Shown: positions 25,451-33,823, counted from the first letter of the stretch. The stretch: 64,000 nt of DNA from Streptomyces sp. YIM 130001 (GCF_003574445.1 NZ_KZ984559.1:1-64000); one strand, 5' to 3'. The notes: generated from the letters alone by a model not told the origin. Numbers and translations are program-made.

Positions 25451-26245
25451 TCAGGAGAACTGGATGCCGCCGTCGATCATGACGGACTGGCCCGTCATGT
25501 AGTCCGAGTCGGGCGAGGCCAGGTAGGAGACGAAGGACGCGACGTCGGCGGGCTCCTCGACCCGGCCGAGCGCGATGGCCTCGGCGTACTTCTTGATGGC
25601 CCGGCCCTTGTCCAGGCCCTCCTCCTCGGCGAGGCGCTCGTCGATGAGGTCCCACATGTCGGTGCCGACGATGCCCGGGCAGTACGCGTTGACAGTGATG
25701 CCGTGCTTCGCCCACTCCATGGCCGCGGCCTGGGTCAGGCCGCGTACGCCCCACTTCGACGCCGAGTAGGTGCCGAGCAGCGCGAACGGCCGGTAGGCGA
25801 CGATCGAGGCGGCACCGATGATCTTGCCGCCACCGCCCTGGGCGATCATCTGGCGTGCCGCGGCCTGGTAGGAGAGGAAGACACCGCGCAGGTTCACGGC
25901 CATGATCTGCTCGAACTCGTCGAGTCCGGTCTCGAGGAGCGGAGTGACCCTCGCGATACCGGCGTTGGCCACATACACGTCGACCTTGCCGAAGTGACCG
26001 GCCACTTCGGCGACCAGCGCGTCGGTCTGCTCCTTGCTGCTCGCGTCGGCGTGCACGGCGAGGGCGCGGCGTCCCTTCTTCTCGATGCCGGCTGCTACCT
26101 GCTTCAGTTCCTCGCCCATGCCGGGGAGGTCGGCGACGGCCACATCGAGTCCGTCGTCGGCCAGCCGCTCCGCGATGCTGCGGCCGATGCCACGGGCGGC
26201 GCCGGTGACGATCGCGGTACGGGCTGCGTTGTCGGCGGAAGTCAT
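25451..26245 (-). CDS. Short-chain dehydrogenase/reductase
   Basis: 264 residues, classical SDR. Cofactor motif T-G-A-A-R-G-I-G near 16, N-A-G near 95, catalytic S near 147 and Y-S-A-S-K near 160-164 are all present. D in V-A-D-L-P after the second strand suggests NAD. Family resemblance is to acetoin/diacetyl and 3-hydroxyacyl reductases. It is the first gene of the five-gene minus-strand operon and lies divergent from the AcoR-type regulator, which probably activates it. Confidence 0.9.
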   Translation of the reverse strand: MTSADNAARTAIVTGAARGIGRSIAERLADDGLDVAVADLPGMGEELKQVAAGIEKKGRRALAVHADASSKEQTDALVAEVAGHFGKVDVYVANAGIARVTPLLETGLDEFEQIMAVNLRGVFLSYQAAARQMIAQGGGGKIIGAASIVAYRPFALLGTYSASKWGVRGLTQAAAMEWAKHGITVNAYCPGIVGTDMWDLIDERLAEEEGLDKGRAIKKYAEAIALGRVEEPADVASFVSYLASPDSDYMTGQSVMIDGGIQFS

Positions 26246-26407
26246 AGCTGCTCCTGTGCTCGACGGTTGGCTACCGCATCCTTCGTGCGGCGCTGTTCAT
26301 CAGCGTGGGGGCGCGGAGTGCCGTCGAGTTTTTCAATGTGGAACACGGCCGGCGCACCGCCGGTCACGTCACGGCAATTACGCGGACAAGTCCCGGCCAA
26401 CCACCCG

Positions 26408-26435
26408 TTGACAGGTACAAACGCGTTCGTAATAT
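26408..26435 (+). promoter_or_regulatory. Promoter of the AcoR-type regulator
   Basis: TTGACA (26408-26413) and TAATAT (26430-26435) with a 16-base spacer make a near-consensus housekeeping promoter, with a start expected near 26442. This rules out the upstream ATG at 26434 (it lies in the -10) and supports translation from ATG 26464. The spacer contains the palindrome AACGCGTT, a possible control site. Confidence 0.75.
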
Positions 26436-26463
26436 GGCGGAAACACGCCCCATCGGAGACGCC

Positions 26464-28269
26464 ATGCTCAGTGACAGCCCGGAGCGGGACCGGACCATTG
26501 CACGAGCGCGCCTGCAGTTCCTGGCGAATGCGGACCCACCTGCGCCGATCGTGCCGGAGGGCATCCGTAACTCCTGGCAGCGGTCCAAGTATCTGGGGAT
26601 CGGCACGGACGAGGTGGTCGTTCCCTATCAGCCGGACTACGACCGTGAAAGCCGTCTGGTCCGCGCCTCGACTCCGGTTCTCGACCGCCTCGAGCAGACC
26701 CTCGCGGGTTCGGACGCGTGTGTGATCGTGACGGACCGGAAGGGCTGGGTCCGCGACCGCCGCGTCGGGGAGAAGCGGCTCTCCGCGCACCTGGACCGCG
26801 TCCACCTGGCGCCCGGCTTCAACTACGCCGAACAGTTCGTCGGGACGAACGGCATCGGGGTCGCCCTCGAGGAGCGCCGGCCCAACGTGGTCCTCGGCAC
26901 CGAGCACTTCAACGAACGCCTGCAGAACGTCTCTTGCGCCGCCGCCCCGATCCGCAACTCGGTCACCGGGCGGGTCGAGGGGGCGATGAACCTGACCTGC
27001 TGGAACGGTCCGGCGCGCACCCTGATGGCCGCCCTGGTGCAGGAAGCGGCCGGCGACATCGAGCGGGTGATGTACGAGTTCAGCAGCTCGCACCAGCGCG
27101 CGCTGCTCGAAGCGTTCCAGCAGGTGACCCATTACGGTGACCGGCTGGTGCTCTGCCTCGGCCAGGACCTCGTACTCGCCAACTCCGCCGCCTCGTCGAG
27201 GCTCACCGGTGACGATCACCGGCTGCTGCACGAGGCCGCCGCCGACCTCGGGCACGCGCCGCGCACGCGCCGGCAGGTGCAACTGTCGCGCGGGGAAACG
27301 GTGTTGATGCGCTGCCGGCAGATCGACAGCTCCGCGGGTGCGGCCGGGTACCTCCTCGAACTGTCCTTCGCGGACCGCCCCGCCGAGAAGGACCGCCCTC
27401 GTGCCGTTTCCGGCTCCCGCGAGGAGCAGGACGCGAACCGGCCGTGGCCGCTGCCGGGACTGGCCGGGACGGACCCGGCATGGAACACCGTCTCCCGTAC
27501 GGTGTCGCGCTGCGCCCGCGAGCGGACGCCGCTCCTGCTGCACGGCGAGACGGGCACGGGGAAAGCGGCTCTGGCCGGTGCCGCGCACGCGCTGACCGGC
27601 GCGGCGTCGGCTCCGGCCCTCGTGGACGCGCTGGACCCACGTCCCGCCGATGTGGAGACCGACCTGCCGACCGCTCTGAGCGAGGCTCCCGCAGGCCCCG
27701 GCCGTGCCCTGGTCCTGCGGAACGTCGACGCCGTGACTGCCGAGCAGGCTCCAGCCGTAGCCCAGGCACTGGATGCGGCGGCGGCACAGGGCACGTGGAT
27801 CGTGGGCACACTCCATCGCGCTCCGGGCGTACCGGAGCCCCTGCGGCACTGTTTCATCGAGGCGGCAGCCGTACCGGCCCTGCGGCACCGCCTCGCGGAT
27901 CTTCCGGTCCTGGTCGACTGTCTGCTGCAGCGCATCGGCGCGGACGTCGAATGCGCGCCCGAGGTGTTGCCCTTGCTGCGCAGGCACGACTGGCCGGGCA
28001 ATATCCGCCAACTGAACTTCGCCCTGCGGGAGGCGGCCGCGGGCCGGCGCACCTATCGCATCGAGCTGCGCGATCTGCCGCCGTCCCTGCACAGCGCCGG
28101 CAGCCGGTCGTTGAGCGCCTGGGAAGCGTCCGAGCGCGACACTCTGGTCCAGGCTCTCCTCGAGGTGGACGGCAACAAGCTCCTCGCGGCGCAGCGGCTC
28201 GGCATCTCCCGTACGACGATCTACCGCAAGATGCGGGCCTACGGCATCACGCTTCCCACGCGTTCCTGA
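26464..28269 (+). CDS. AcoR-type (GAF + degenerate AAA + Fis) transcriptional regulator
   Basis: 601 residues from ATG 26464 (GGAGAC upstream). Residues about 50-200 are a GAF-like sensing domain (F-N-Y-A-E-Q-F-V-G-T-N-G-I-G near 120). Residues about 330-530 are a worn AAA+ domain: Walker A G-E-T-G-T-G-K is kept, but the G-A-F-T-G-A loop that contacts sigma-54 is absent and Walker B reads L-V-L-R-N-V-D. The C-terminus is a Fis-type HTH (L-A-A-Q-R-L-G-I-S-R-T-T-I-Y-R-K). Actinomycetes lack sigma-54, so it must act on ordinary polymerase. Divergent from the SDR operon, its likely target. Confidence 0.88.
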   Translation: MLSDSPERDRTIARARLQFLANADPPAPIVPEGIRNSWQRSKYLGIGTDEVVVPYQPDYDRESRLVRASTPVLDRLEQTLAGSDACVIVTDRKGWVRDRRVGEKRLSAHLDRVHLAPGFNYAEQFVGTNGIGVALEERRPNVVLGTEHFNERLQNVSCAAAPIRNSVTGRVEGAMNLTCWNGPARTLMAALVQEAAGDIERVMYEFSSSHQRALLEAFQQVTHYGDRLVLCLGQDLVLANSAASSRLTGDDHRLLHEAAADLGHAPRTRRQVQLSRGETVLMRCRQIDSSAGAAGYLLELSFADRPAEKDRPRAVSGSREEQDANRPWPLPGLAGTDPAWNTVSRTVSRCARERTPLLLHGETGTGKAALAGAAHALTGAASAPALVDALDPRPADVETDLPTALSEAPAGPGRALVLRNVDAVTAEQAPAVAQALDAAAAQGTWIVGTLHRAPGVPEPLRHCFIEAAAVPALRHRLADLPVLVDCLLQRIGADVECAPEVLPLLRRHDWPGNIRQLNFALREAAAGRRTYRIELRDLPPSLHSAGSRSLSAWEASERDTLVQALLEVDGNKLLAAQRLGISRTTIYRKMRAYGITLPTRS

Positions 28270-28296
28270 GCCGGGCCGAGCTGCGGAGGAGTGCTT

Positions 28297-29073
28297 CTAC
28301 GCCTGGGTCGGCAGCGTGAGGATCTCGGCCCCGTCGTCGGTGATGGCGATGGTGTGCTCACTGTGCGCCGTGCGGCAGCCCGTCACGCTGCGGAGCGTCC
28401 ATCCGTCGGCGTCGGTGACGAGTTGAGCGGTGTCCTCCATGACCCACGGCTCCAGGGCCAGCAGCAGGCCGGGGCGGAGTGTGTAACCACGGCCGGGGCG
28501 GCCGGTGTTGGCCACGTGCGGGTCCTGGTGCATGGTCGATCCGATGCCGTGCCCGCCGAACTCCGTGTTGATCTTGTATCCCGCCTCGCCGAGGACTGTG
28601 CCGATGGCGTGCGAGAGGTCGCCGATGCGGGCTCCGGGCCCGGCGGCGGCGATCCCTGCGGCCAGTGCGCGTTCCGTCACCTCGATCAGCGCGACGCTCT
28701 GCGCCGGTCGCGCCTCGCCCACGATGAAACTGATGGCCGAGTCCGCGGCGACTCCGCCTCGGGAGACGGCGAGGTCGAGGGTGAGCAGGTCGCCGTCGGC
28801 GAGCTTGTAGTCGTGCGGCAGGCCGTGCAGTACCGCGTCGTTGACGGCGGTGCAGACGTAGTGGCCGAACGGGCCGCGCCCGAAGGACGGTGCGTAGTCG
28901 ACGTAGCAGGACTGGGCTCCCGCTTCGAGGATCATTTCCTTGGTCCATCGGTCGATGTCCAGCAGGTTCGTGCCGACCGCGCTGCGGGCCCTGAGCGTCT
29001 GCAGGATGTCGGCCACCAGGGCGCCCGTGTCCTTCGCGCGGGCGAGAAGGGTGGAGTTCAGGATCTCGATCAT
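28297..29073 (-). CDS. map: Type I methionine aminopeptidase
   Basis: 258 residues from ATG 29073, chosen because GGGAGA lies 8-9 bases upstream; an ATG three codons earlier has no room for a binding site. Metal ligands are present: D and D in L-D-L-A-V-S-R-G-G-V-A-A-D-S near 98-111, H in G-G-H-G-I-G near 172, E in L-E-P-W near 205 and E in S-E-H-T-I near 237; the substrate-gating H is in V-L-H-G-L-P. It removes the first methionine from nascent proteins. Probably a secondary copy, since it is not in the ribosomal-protein operon. Divergent from an XRE regulator. Confidence 0.92.
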   Translation of the reverse strand: MIEILNSTLLARAKDTGALVADILQTLRARSAVGTNLLDIDRWTKEMILEAGAQSCYVDYAPSFGRGPFGHYVCTAVNDAVLHGLPHDYKLADGDLLTLDLAVSRGGVAADSAISFIVGEARPAQSVALIEVTERALAAGIAAAGPGARIGDLSHAIGTVLGEAGYKINTEFGGHGIGSTMHQDPHVANTGRPGRGYTLRPGLLLALEPWVMEDTAQLVTDADGWTLRSVTGCRTAHSEHTIAITDDGAEILTLPTQA

Positions 29074-29126
29074 GCGGTGCATCTCCCATGCTTCCAATAA
29101 CTATCCCGGGATGACTATACCGGTAC

Positions 29127-29139
29127 TACAATTGGCGCC
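29127..29139 (+). promoter_or_regulatory. Candidate leaderless -10 for the XRE gene
   Basis: TACAAT at 29127-29132 is followed after 7 bases by the ATG at 29140, and no ribosome binding site intervenes. This fits transcription beginning at the start codon. A matching -35 is weak, so the call rests on the -10 and its spacing. Confidence 0.45.
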
Positions 29140-29442
29140 ATGGTCAGGTTGCCGCTCACCCCCGCAGAGGTCGAACGTGGACAGCGCCTCGGCGCGCTCC
29201 TGCGCCGAGCCAGGGGAAATCGCTCGATGCTCGACGTCGCACTCGACGCCAACGTCTCGCCGGAGACGCTCCGGAAGATCGAGTCGGGACGTGTGGCCAC
29301 CCCGGCCTTCCCGACCATCGCGGCGATCGCCGACGTACTCGACCTGTCCCTCGATGCGGTATGGGCCGAGATCAGCCTGCCCGAACGCGACGCCCGGCGG
29401 ACCGACATCGAGCGCACCGGCCGCGAACGCCTGCCCGCCTGA
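29140..29442 (+). CDS. XRE-family helix-turn-helix regulator
   Basis: 100 residues. HTH_3 domain across residues 14-70: R-L-G-A-L-L-R-R-A-R, A-L-D-A-N-V-S-P-E-T-L-R-K-I-E-S-G-R near 36-52, and F-P-T-I-A-A-I-A-D-V-L near 57. It is a single-domain DNA-binding protein with a charged tail. Divergent from the methionine aminopeptidase with a 66-base intergenic space, so both may be controlled together. Likely leaderless. Confidence 0.87.
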   Translation: MVRLPLTPAEVERGQRLGALLRRARGNRSMLDVALDANVSPETLRKIESGRVATPAFPTIAAIADVLDLSLDAVWAEISLPERDARRTDIERTGRERLPA

Positions 29443-29472
29443 CCGAGCGACCCCCGGGCCGGCAGGGCCGCG

Positions 29473-30060
29473 TCAGCCTGCTTCGGTCGCCCTGCGGACG
29501 CAGTCGCGGAGCAGGGCGCGACGCTGCTCATGCACGTCGGCCGGCTCCTCGCCCGTCGCGGCGTAGACGTTGCTGACCGGCGACCAGGCCATGGACATGG
29601 CGATGACCATGGCCATGATGTCGAACGGGTCGCCCTCACGGACCCGCCCCGCGGCCTGCGCGTCGGCGATCGCCGCGAGCTTGCGCTCGTCGTAACGCTC
29701 ACGGGTGTCGACAAGGTGCCCGGCCGGCCGGCGCTCCAGGCGCGTCCAGGTGGCGAGCCTGATGAGGTCCGGGCGGCGCAGGTATTCGTCGTAGAGGCGC
29801 ACAGCCCAGTCCGACAGATCATCGGCGTCGATGGGGACGACGTTGGTGATGCGGTCCAGCGAGCTCCGGAAGATCGCGTCGAAGAGCTGCTCCTTGTCGC
29901 CGAAGTAGGCATAGAGCTGCGCCTTGTTGGTGCGCGCGGCCTTCACGATGCGCTCGACCCGCGCTCCGGCGATGCCGTACTGGGCGAACTCCTCGGTGGC
30001 GGCTTCCACGACGCGCTGATAGGTCGCGGCGCCTCGCGAGGTCTGGGGCTGCTCCGGCAT
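29473..30060 (-). CDS. TetR family regulator divergent from an alcohol dehydrogenase
   Basis: 195 residues. HTH across about residues 12-58 (G-I-A-G-A-R-V-E-R-I-V, then N-K-A-Q-L-Y-A-Y-F-G-D-K). The C-terminal ligand domain resembles TetR_C_25-like regulators. It faces the dehydrogenase at 30154 over 93 bases holding two GAACAGTT elements, almost certainly its operators. The TetR/dehydrogenase pair usually responds to a toxic aldehyde or quinone; the effector is not known here. Confidence 0.88.
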   Translation of the reverse strand: MPEQPQTSRGAATYQRVVEAATEEFAQYGIAGARVERIVKAARTNKAQLYAYFGDKEQLFDAIFRSSLDRITNVVPIDADDLSDWAVRLYDEYLRRPDLIRLATWTRLERRPAGHLVDTRERYDERKLAAIADAQAAGRVREGDPFDIMAMVIAMSMAWSPVSNVYAATGEEPADVHEQRRALLRDCVRRATEAG

Positions 30061-30072
30061 GCACCGACCTTA

Positions 30073-30142
30073 CCAACAGAACAGTTGGTTTGCTTTGGCG
30101 GGTCGTCGTGCTTACTCTCAAATAGACCGAACAGTTTGTCTA
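30073..30142. promoter_or_regulatory. Two TetR operators in the divergent promoter region
   Basis: Site 1, CCAACAGAACAGTTGG (30073-30088), has arms CCAAC/GTTGG. Site 2, TAGACCGAACAGTTTGTCTA (30123-30142), has arms TAGAC/GTCTA. Both share the core GAACAGTT followed by K-G. The sites lie 50 bases apart and next to the starts of the TetR gene and the dehydrogenase respectively, so one repressor can shut off both. Site 2 ends just at the AGGAGG of the dehydrogenase. Confidence 0.7.
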
Positions 30143-30153
30143 GGAGGCTTCCT

Positions 30154-31194
30154 GTGCGAACGACCACCGGCTTGCGTGCGACCGGCACGGGCACGCTGCG
30201 GCGCACCCCCCTGGAGCGCCGCGACCTGCGCCCGGACGACGTCGCGGTGCGGATCGACTACTGCGGCGTGTGCCATACCGACCTGCACTCCCTGCGCGCC
30301 CACGACGAGAGCGCACCGACTCCTCTGGTCCCCGGCCACGAGTTCACCGGTGTGGTGACCGAGACCGGCGCCGAGGTGACCGGCTTCTCGGCCGGCGACC
30401 GTGTCGCGGTCGGCAACATCGTCGACTCCTGCGGCGCCTGCGCCATGTGCAAGGCGGGGCAGGAGAACTTCTGCTACTCCTTCCCGACCCTCACCTACGG
30501 CGGCACCGACCGGCAGGACGGGTCGACCACCCTGGGCGGCTACTCCCGCGAGTACGTCGTACGCGACGCCTTCGCCTACCCCCTCCCTCACGGTCTGGAT
30601 CCGGCCGCGGCGGCCCCGCTGCTGTGCGCCGGAGTCACTGTCTGGGAGCCGCTGCGCGCGCTCGGCGTGGGCCCGCAGACCCGCGTCGCCGTGGCCGGAC
30701 TCGGCGGTCTCGGCCATCTCGCGGTGAAGATGGCCGTGGCGCTCGGGGCGACCACCACGGTCATCAGCCGTACGCAGGACAAGCGCGACGACGCCGAGCG
30801 GCTCGGCGCTCACGGCCTCGTCGTCTCCACGGACGCGGAGCAGATGGCCGCGGCGCGCGACTCCTTCGACGTCGTCATCGACACCGTCTCCGCGCCGCAT
30901 GAACTCGCCCCGTATCTGCAGCTGGTGGCGATGGACGGCACACTCTGCCTGGTCGGGTACCTGGGCACCGTCACCGTCGAGGCCATGGACCTGCTCGCCG
31001 GACGCAAGAGGCTGAGCTCCGCCGGCAGCGGCGGCCGGCCGGCGACCGCGGAGATGCTGCGGTTCTGCGCCGAGCACGGCATCACCGCCGACGTCGAGGT
31101 ACTCCCCTCCTCGCAGGTGGACACCGCCCTCGACCGGCTCGGTCGCAACGATGTCCGCTACCGCTTCGTACTGGACATGTCCGACCTGGACTGA
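30154..31194 (+). CDS. Zinc-dependent NAD(P) alcohol/aldehyde dehydrogenase
   Basis: 346 residues from GTG 30154 behind AGGAGG. MDR family: catalytic zinc ligands C in Y-C-G-V-C-H-T-D near 38 and H in G-H-E-F near 60; structural zinc C-G-A-C-A-M-C-K-A-G-Q-E-N-F-C near 92-106. Rossmann G-L-G-G-L-G-H near 175, followed by S-R-T-Q-D-K, which favours NADPH as in YahK/cinnamyl-alcohol-type reductases. Probably reduces aldehydes. Its expression is likely released when the divergent TetR protein binds an effector. Confidence 0.9.
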   Translation: MRTTTGLRATGTGTLRRTPLERRDLRPDDVAVRIDYCGVCHTDLHSLRAHDESAPTPLVPGHEFTGVVTETGAEVTGFSAGDRVAVGNIVDSCGACAMCKAGQENFCYSFPTLTYGGTDRQDGSTTLGGYSREYVVRDAFAYPLPHGLDPAAAAPLLCAGVTVWEPLRALGVGPQTRVAVAGLGGLGHLAVKMAVALGATTTVISRTQDKRDDAERLGAHGLVVSTDAEQMAAARDSFDVVIDTVSAPHELAPYLQLVAMDGTLCLVGYLGTVTVEAMDLLAGRKRLSSAGSGGRPATAEMLRFCAEHGITADVEVLPSSQVDTALDRLGRNDVRYRFVLDMSDLD

Positions 31195-31304
31195 GCCCCG
31201 GACGGCCGGACGGCCGCTCCACGCGTGGTCCTTCCGTGGGCAACGGATCGCCGCCCGGCGTGCTCCTGCTCGGGCCGGCGGCCCGCTCGGTACCGTCCGC
31301 GCGC

Positions 31305-31469
31305 ATGGACACCCTGATCTTCGGCGGCTTGCTGGCCACGTGGCTGGTCCTCTACCGCCGGCGCAGCCGGAACGTACTGCTCGTCGTCTGGTGGGTCGTG
31401 TTCGCGGCCACGCTGGTGCTGCTCTCGCACCACATCACCAGCAGCCTGGGGCTGGGGCTGAATTACTGA
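31305..31469 (+). CDS. DUF5993 small membrane protein
   Basis: 54 residues, M-D-T-L-I-F-G-G-L-L-A-T-W, with two short membrane segments (about 3-16 and 23-42) separated by Y-R-R-R-S-R, and H-H-I-T-S-S-L near the end. It matches the pattern of DUF5993 proteins, which regularly sit before a DsbB-like gene. Its TGA overlaps the ATG of dsbB (TGATG), so the two are translated together and probably work together at the membrane. The in-frame extension upstream is unlikely to be translated. Confidence 0.72.
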   Translation: MDTLIFGGLLATWLVLYRRRSRNVLLVVWWVVFAATLVLLSHHITSSLGLGLNY

Positions 31470-32107
31470 TGGCCACCGTGACCGCACCGCTCAGGGAGAC
31501 CGAGGCCTCCGGAGCACTCGGCAAGGTCCAGTACTGGTTCGCCTGCCTGTTCGCCGCCGGCTGGACGGCAATCGTCTGTGCCGGGCTCGGCGTGCAGTTC
31601 ATCAGCTGGGACTATCCCTGCCCGCTGTGCATGATCCAGCGGATGTTCATGCTGCTGGCCGCGCTCGGTGCCGGAGTGATCGTGCGCAAGGGCATGACCG
31701 GCAGCCTCGCGGGCCGCGACTACATGATGGGCTGGGGACTCGCCCTGGTCGCCTGCATCGGTGGTGGCTTCACCTCCTGGCGGCAGACCATGCTGCACAT
31801 CCTGCCGGGCGACAAGGGCTACGGCAGTCCGGTCCTCGGTCTGCACATGTACGTGTGGGCGTGGATCCTGTTCATGGCCTCGGTGGTGGCCATCGGCGTC
31901 GTCATGGCGCTGGCCCATCGCACGGCCGGTTCGAGTATCCCTGAGTCGGCGGTGTACCGGACGCTGGGGCGGGTCGTCCTCTGGTTCATCGGCCTGGTCA
32001 TCGCCGTGAACATGGTGGCGGTCTTCTTCGAGGAGGGCTTCCACTGGTTCCTGCCCGACGACCCCGCGCGCTACGAGTTCTTCTATCAGGTGGGGATTCT
32101 GGACTGA
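31469..32107 (+). CDS. dsbB: DsbB-like disulfide bond formation protein
   Basis: 212 residues, four or five membrane helices. The first loop contains the redox pair C-P-L-C near residues 51-54, as in DsbB, which passes electrons from DsbA-type oxidases to quinone. The second periplasmic cysteine pair of E. coli DsbB is not visible (only one further cysteine, inside a helix), so the electron path may differ or involve a partner such as the DUF5993 protein upstream. Ends before a bidirectional hairpin at 32117. Confidence 0.85.
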   Translation: MATVTAPLRETEASGALGKVQYWFACLFAAGWTAIVCAGLGVQFISWDYPCPLCMIQRMFMLLAALGAGVIVRKGMTGSLAGRDYMMGWGLALVACIGGGFTSWRQTMLHILPGDKGYGSPVLGLHMYVWAWILFMASVVAIGVVMALAHRTAGSSIPESAVYRTLGRVVLWFIGLVIAVNMVAVFFEEGFHWFLPDDPARYEFFYQVGILD

Positions 32108-32116
32108 CCACCCCCA

Positions 32117-32159
32117 GGAGGGCGGCAGTTGAGCGGGCGCACCGTCAACTGCGCCCTCC
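32117..32159. terminator. Bidirectional hairpin between convergent genes
   Basis: GGAGGGCGGCAGTTGA (32117-32132) pairs with TCAACTGCGCCCTCC (32145-32159) with a single bulged G. The loop is 12 bases. It lies exactly between the stops of dsbB (32107) and the methyltransferase gene (32168), where it can end both transcripts. There is no T-run, common for Streptomyces terminators. Confidence 0.85.
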
Positions 32160-32167
32160 GTGACTCG

Positions 32168-33823
32168 TCACTGCGCTGCGTTGAGCCTGAAGTGGAAGAT
32201 GCCCCAGGTGATGTGCTCTTTGCGACCACCGTCGACCCAGTGGTCGAGGCCCTTCTTCATCTGCGTGAGGTAGTCGTGGCTGACCTTGCGGGCCAGTCCT
32301 TCCGCCTCCTGCCGCTCGGTCTCCTTCAGGACGCGGGCGTAGTGGGCCACCAACTGCTCGCGGTGCTCCTCGAACCCGCCGTCCACGGCCGAGAAACCGA
32401 GCCGGGTCAGCTCACGCGTGTAGAAGGCGGGTGACCCCATGCCGTCGAGGTGGATGCGGTCCAGGATGGGCTGCAGCACACCATTGGGACAGTCGTCCGC
32501 GGCCATGGGGTCGGTGAAGATGACGTGGCCTCCGGGGCGCAGGACCCGGGCTATCTCCTCGAGGACCTGGACGCGGTTCCCACTGTGCAGGAAGGCGTCC
32601 TGGGACCAGACGACGTCGACGGAGTCGTCCGGGTAGGGGATGTCCTCGAAGGATCCGTCCACGACCTCGATGCGGTCGCTGAGACCGCTCGCCGAGTTCA
32701 GCTCCGCGTGCCGCCGGTTCTCCACCTCGCTGAGGTTCAGAGCGAGGACCCGGCTCCCGTACGTCCCGGCCAGGTACCGCGCCGAACCGCCGTATCCCGA
32801 GCCGAGGTCGAGCACCACGGAACCGGGTTCGAGGTCCAGCTTCCCGGCCATCCGCTCGACGGTCCGGCGACTGGCGTCCGCGATGGGTTCCTCGGCGCTC
32901 TCGTACAGGCCGATGTGGATGTCCTCACCGCCCCACACGGCGGCGTAGAACGTGTCGGCGTCCGACGAGTTGTAGTAACTGCGGGCGGTGCCGACCGCAC
33001 CGGTGTACCGCCCCTCGGTGTCGTCGCCGATCCGGTACTCCTTCTCCGCCACGTGCACGAAGAAGTCCGGCTGCTCACCCCGGTAGGTGTGCTGGAAGTC
33101 GCCGTAGGTCTCGATGTGCTGGAAGCCCACGTCGGACATCAGGGTACGGACGTAGTCCTTGCGCAGCGGGAACATGTTGAGGTGGTACACGGATTCGTCG
33201 GGGAACTCGTACCGCATGCGGCACAGGCCCTCGTCGACGTACTCCGGCGCCACGCTGACGTCCTCGCCGCAGTAGTAGTACGTGTGCTTGCTGGTGTATC
33301 CGTCGTCCAGGATCGTGTCGTAATTGCGTTGATCCAGGATGAGGATTCCGTCGTGCTTCAGCATGGCGTAGAACTCGGCGAGCGCCTTGCGCCGGTCACG
33401 CTCCGAGAAGAGGTGCGTGAAGGAGTTGCCGAGGCAGACGATGGCGTCGTACTCGCCGTGGACGTCCCGGTTGAGCCAGCGCCAGTCGGCCTGGACCACA
33501 CGGAGAATGTGGTCGCCCTGCTTCACACCGTTCTCGAACGCCATGGCCAGCATGTCCGCGCTGCCGTCCGCACTCACGGTCTCGAATCCGGCCGAAAGCA
33601 GCCGCACGGAATGGAATCCGGTTCCCGTGGCGACGTCGAGAACGCTCTTCACCCCCCACTTGCGCAGCAGGTCGATGAAGAAGTTCCCTTCGCTCTCCGC
33701 TCTCTTTTCCCAGTCGATGAGGGAGTCCCATTTCTCGACGAAACTGGGGACGTATTCCTCGGTGTAGTGCCCGGTCTCTCGTACTTCAACGGGGTTGTCG
33801 CCGAACTCTTGGGCCGGTTGCAC
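32168..33823 (-). CDS. Fused glycine/sarcosine and dimethylglycine N-methyltransferase (betaine synthesis)
   Basis: 551 residues with two class I SAM-methyltransferase domains. The first half (SAM motif V-L-D-V-A-T-G-T-G near 61) resembles glycine/sarcosine N-methyltransferase. The second half (V-V-L-D-L-G-S-G-Y-G near 345, D-A-F-L-H-S near 410) resembles sarcosine/dimethylglycine N-methyltransferase. Together they convert glycine to the osmoprotectant betaine with three SAM. A fused enzyme of this type is known from the halophile Actinopolyspora halophila. GTG start at 33823 has only a weak binding site inside a small hairpin (AAGGG...CCCTT). Stands alone, so probably osmotically regulated by its own promoter. 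Confidence 0.88.
   Translation of the reverse strand: MQPAQEFGDNPVEVRETGHYTEEYVPSFVEKWDSLIDWEKRAESEGNFFIDLLRKWGVKSVLDVATGTGFHSVRLLSAGFETVSADGSADMLAMAFENGVKQGDHILRVVQADWRWLNRDVHGEYDAIVCLGNSFTHLFSERDRRKALAEFYAMLKHDGILILDQRNYDTILDDGYTSKHTYYYCGEDVSVAPEYVDEGLCRMRYEFPDESVYHLNMFPLRKDYVRTLMSDVGFQHIETYGDFQHTYRGEQPDFFVHVAEKEYRIGDDTEGRYTGAVGTARSYYNSSDADTFYAAVWGGEDIHIGLYESAEEPIADASRRTVERMAGKLDLEPGSVVLDLGSGYGGSARYLAGTYGSRVLALNLSEVENRRHAELNSASGLSDRIEVVDGSFEDIPYPDDSVDVVWSQDAFLHSGNRVQVLEEIARVLRPGGHVIFTDPMAADDCPNGVLQPILDRIHLDGMGSPAFYTRELTRLGFSAVDGGFEEHREQLVAHYARVLKETERQEAEGLARKVSHDYLTQMKKGLDHWVDGGRKEHITWGIFHFRLNAAQ

Noticed and set aside
24674..26725. 683-residue open frame antisense to the amidohydrolase and SDR genes
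   Set aside because: Shadow frame. The minus-strand genes have clear catalytic motifs and ribosome binding sites.
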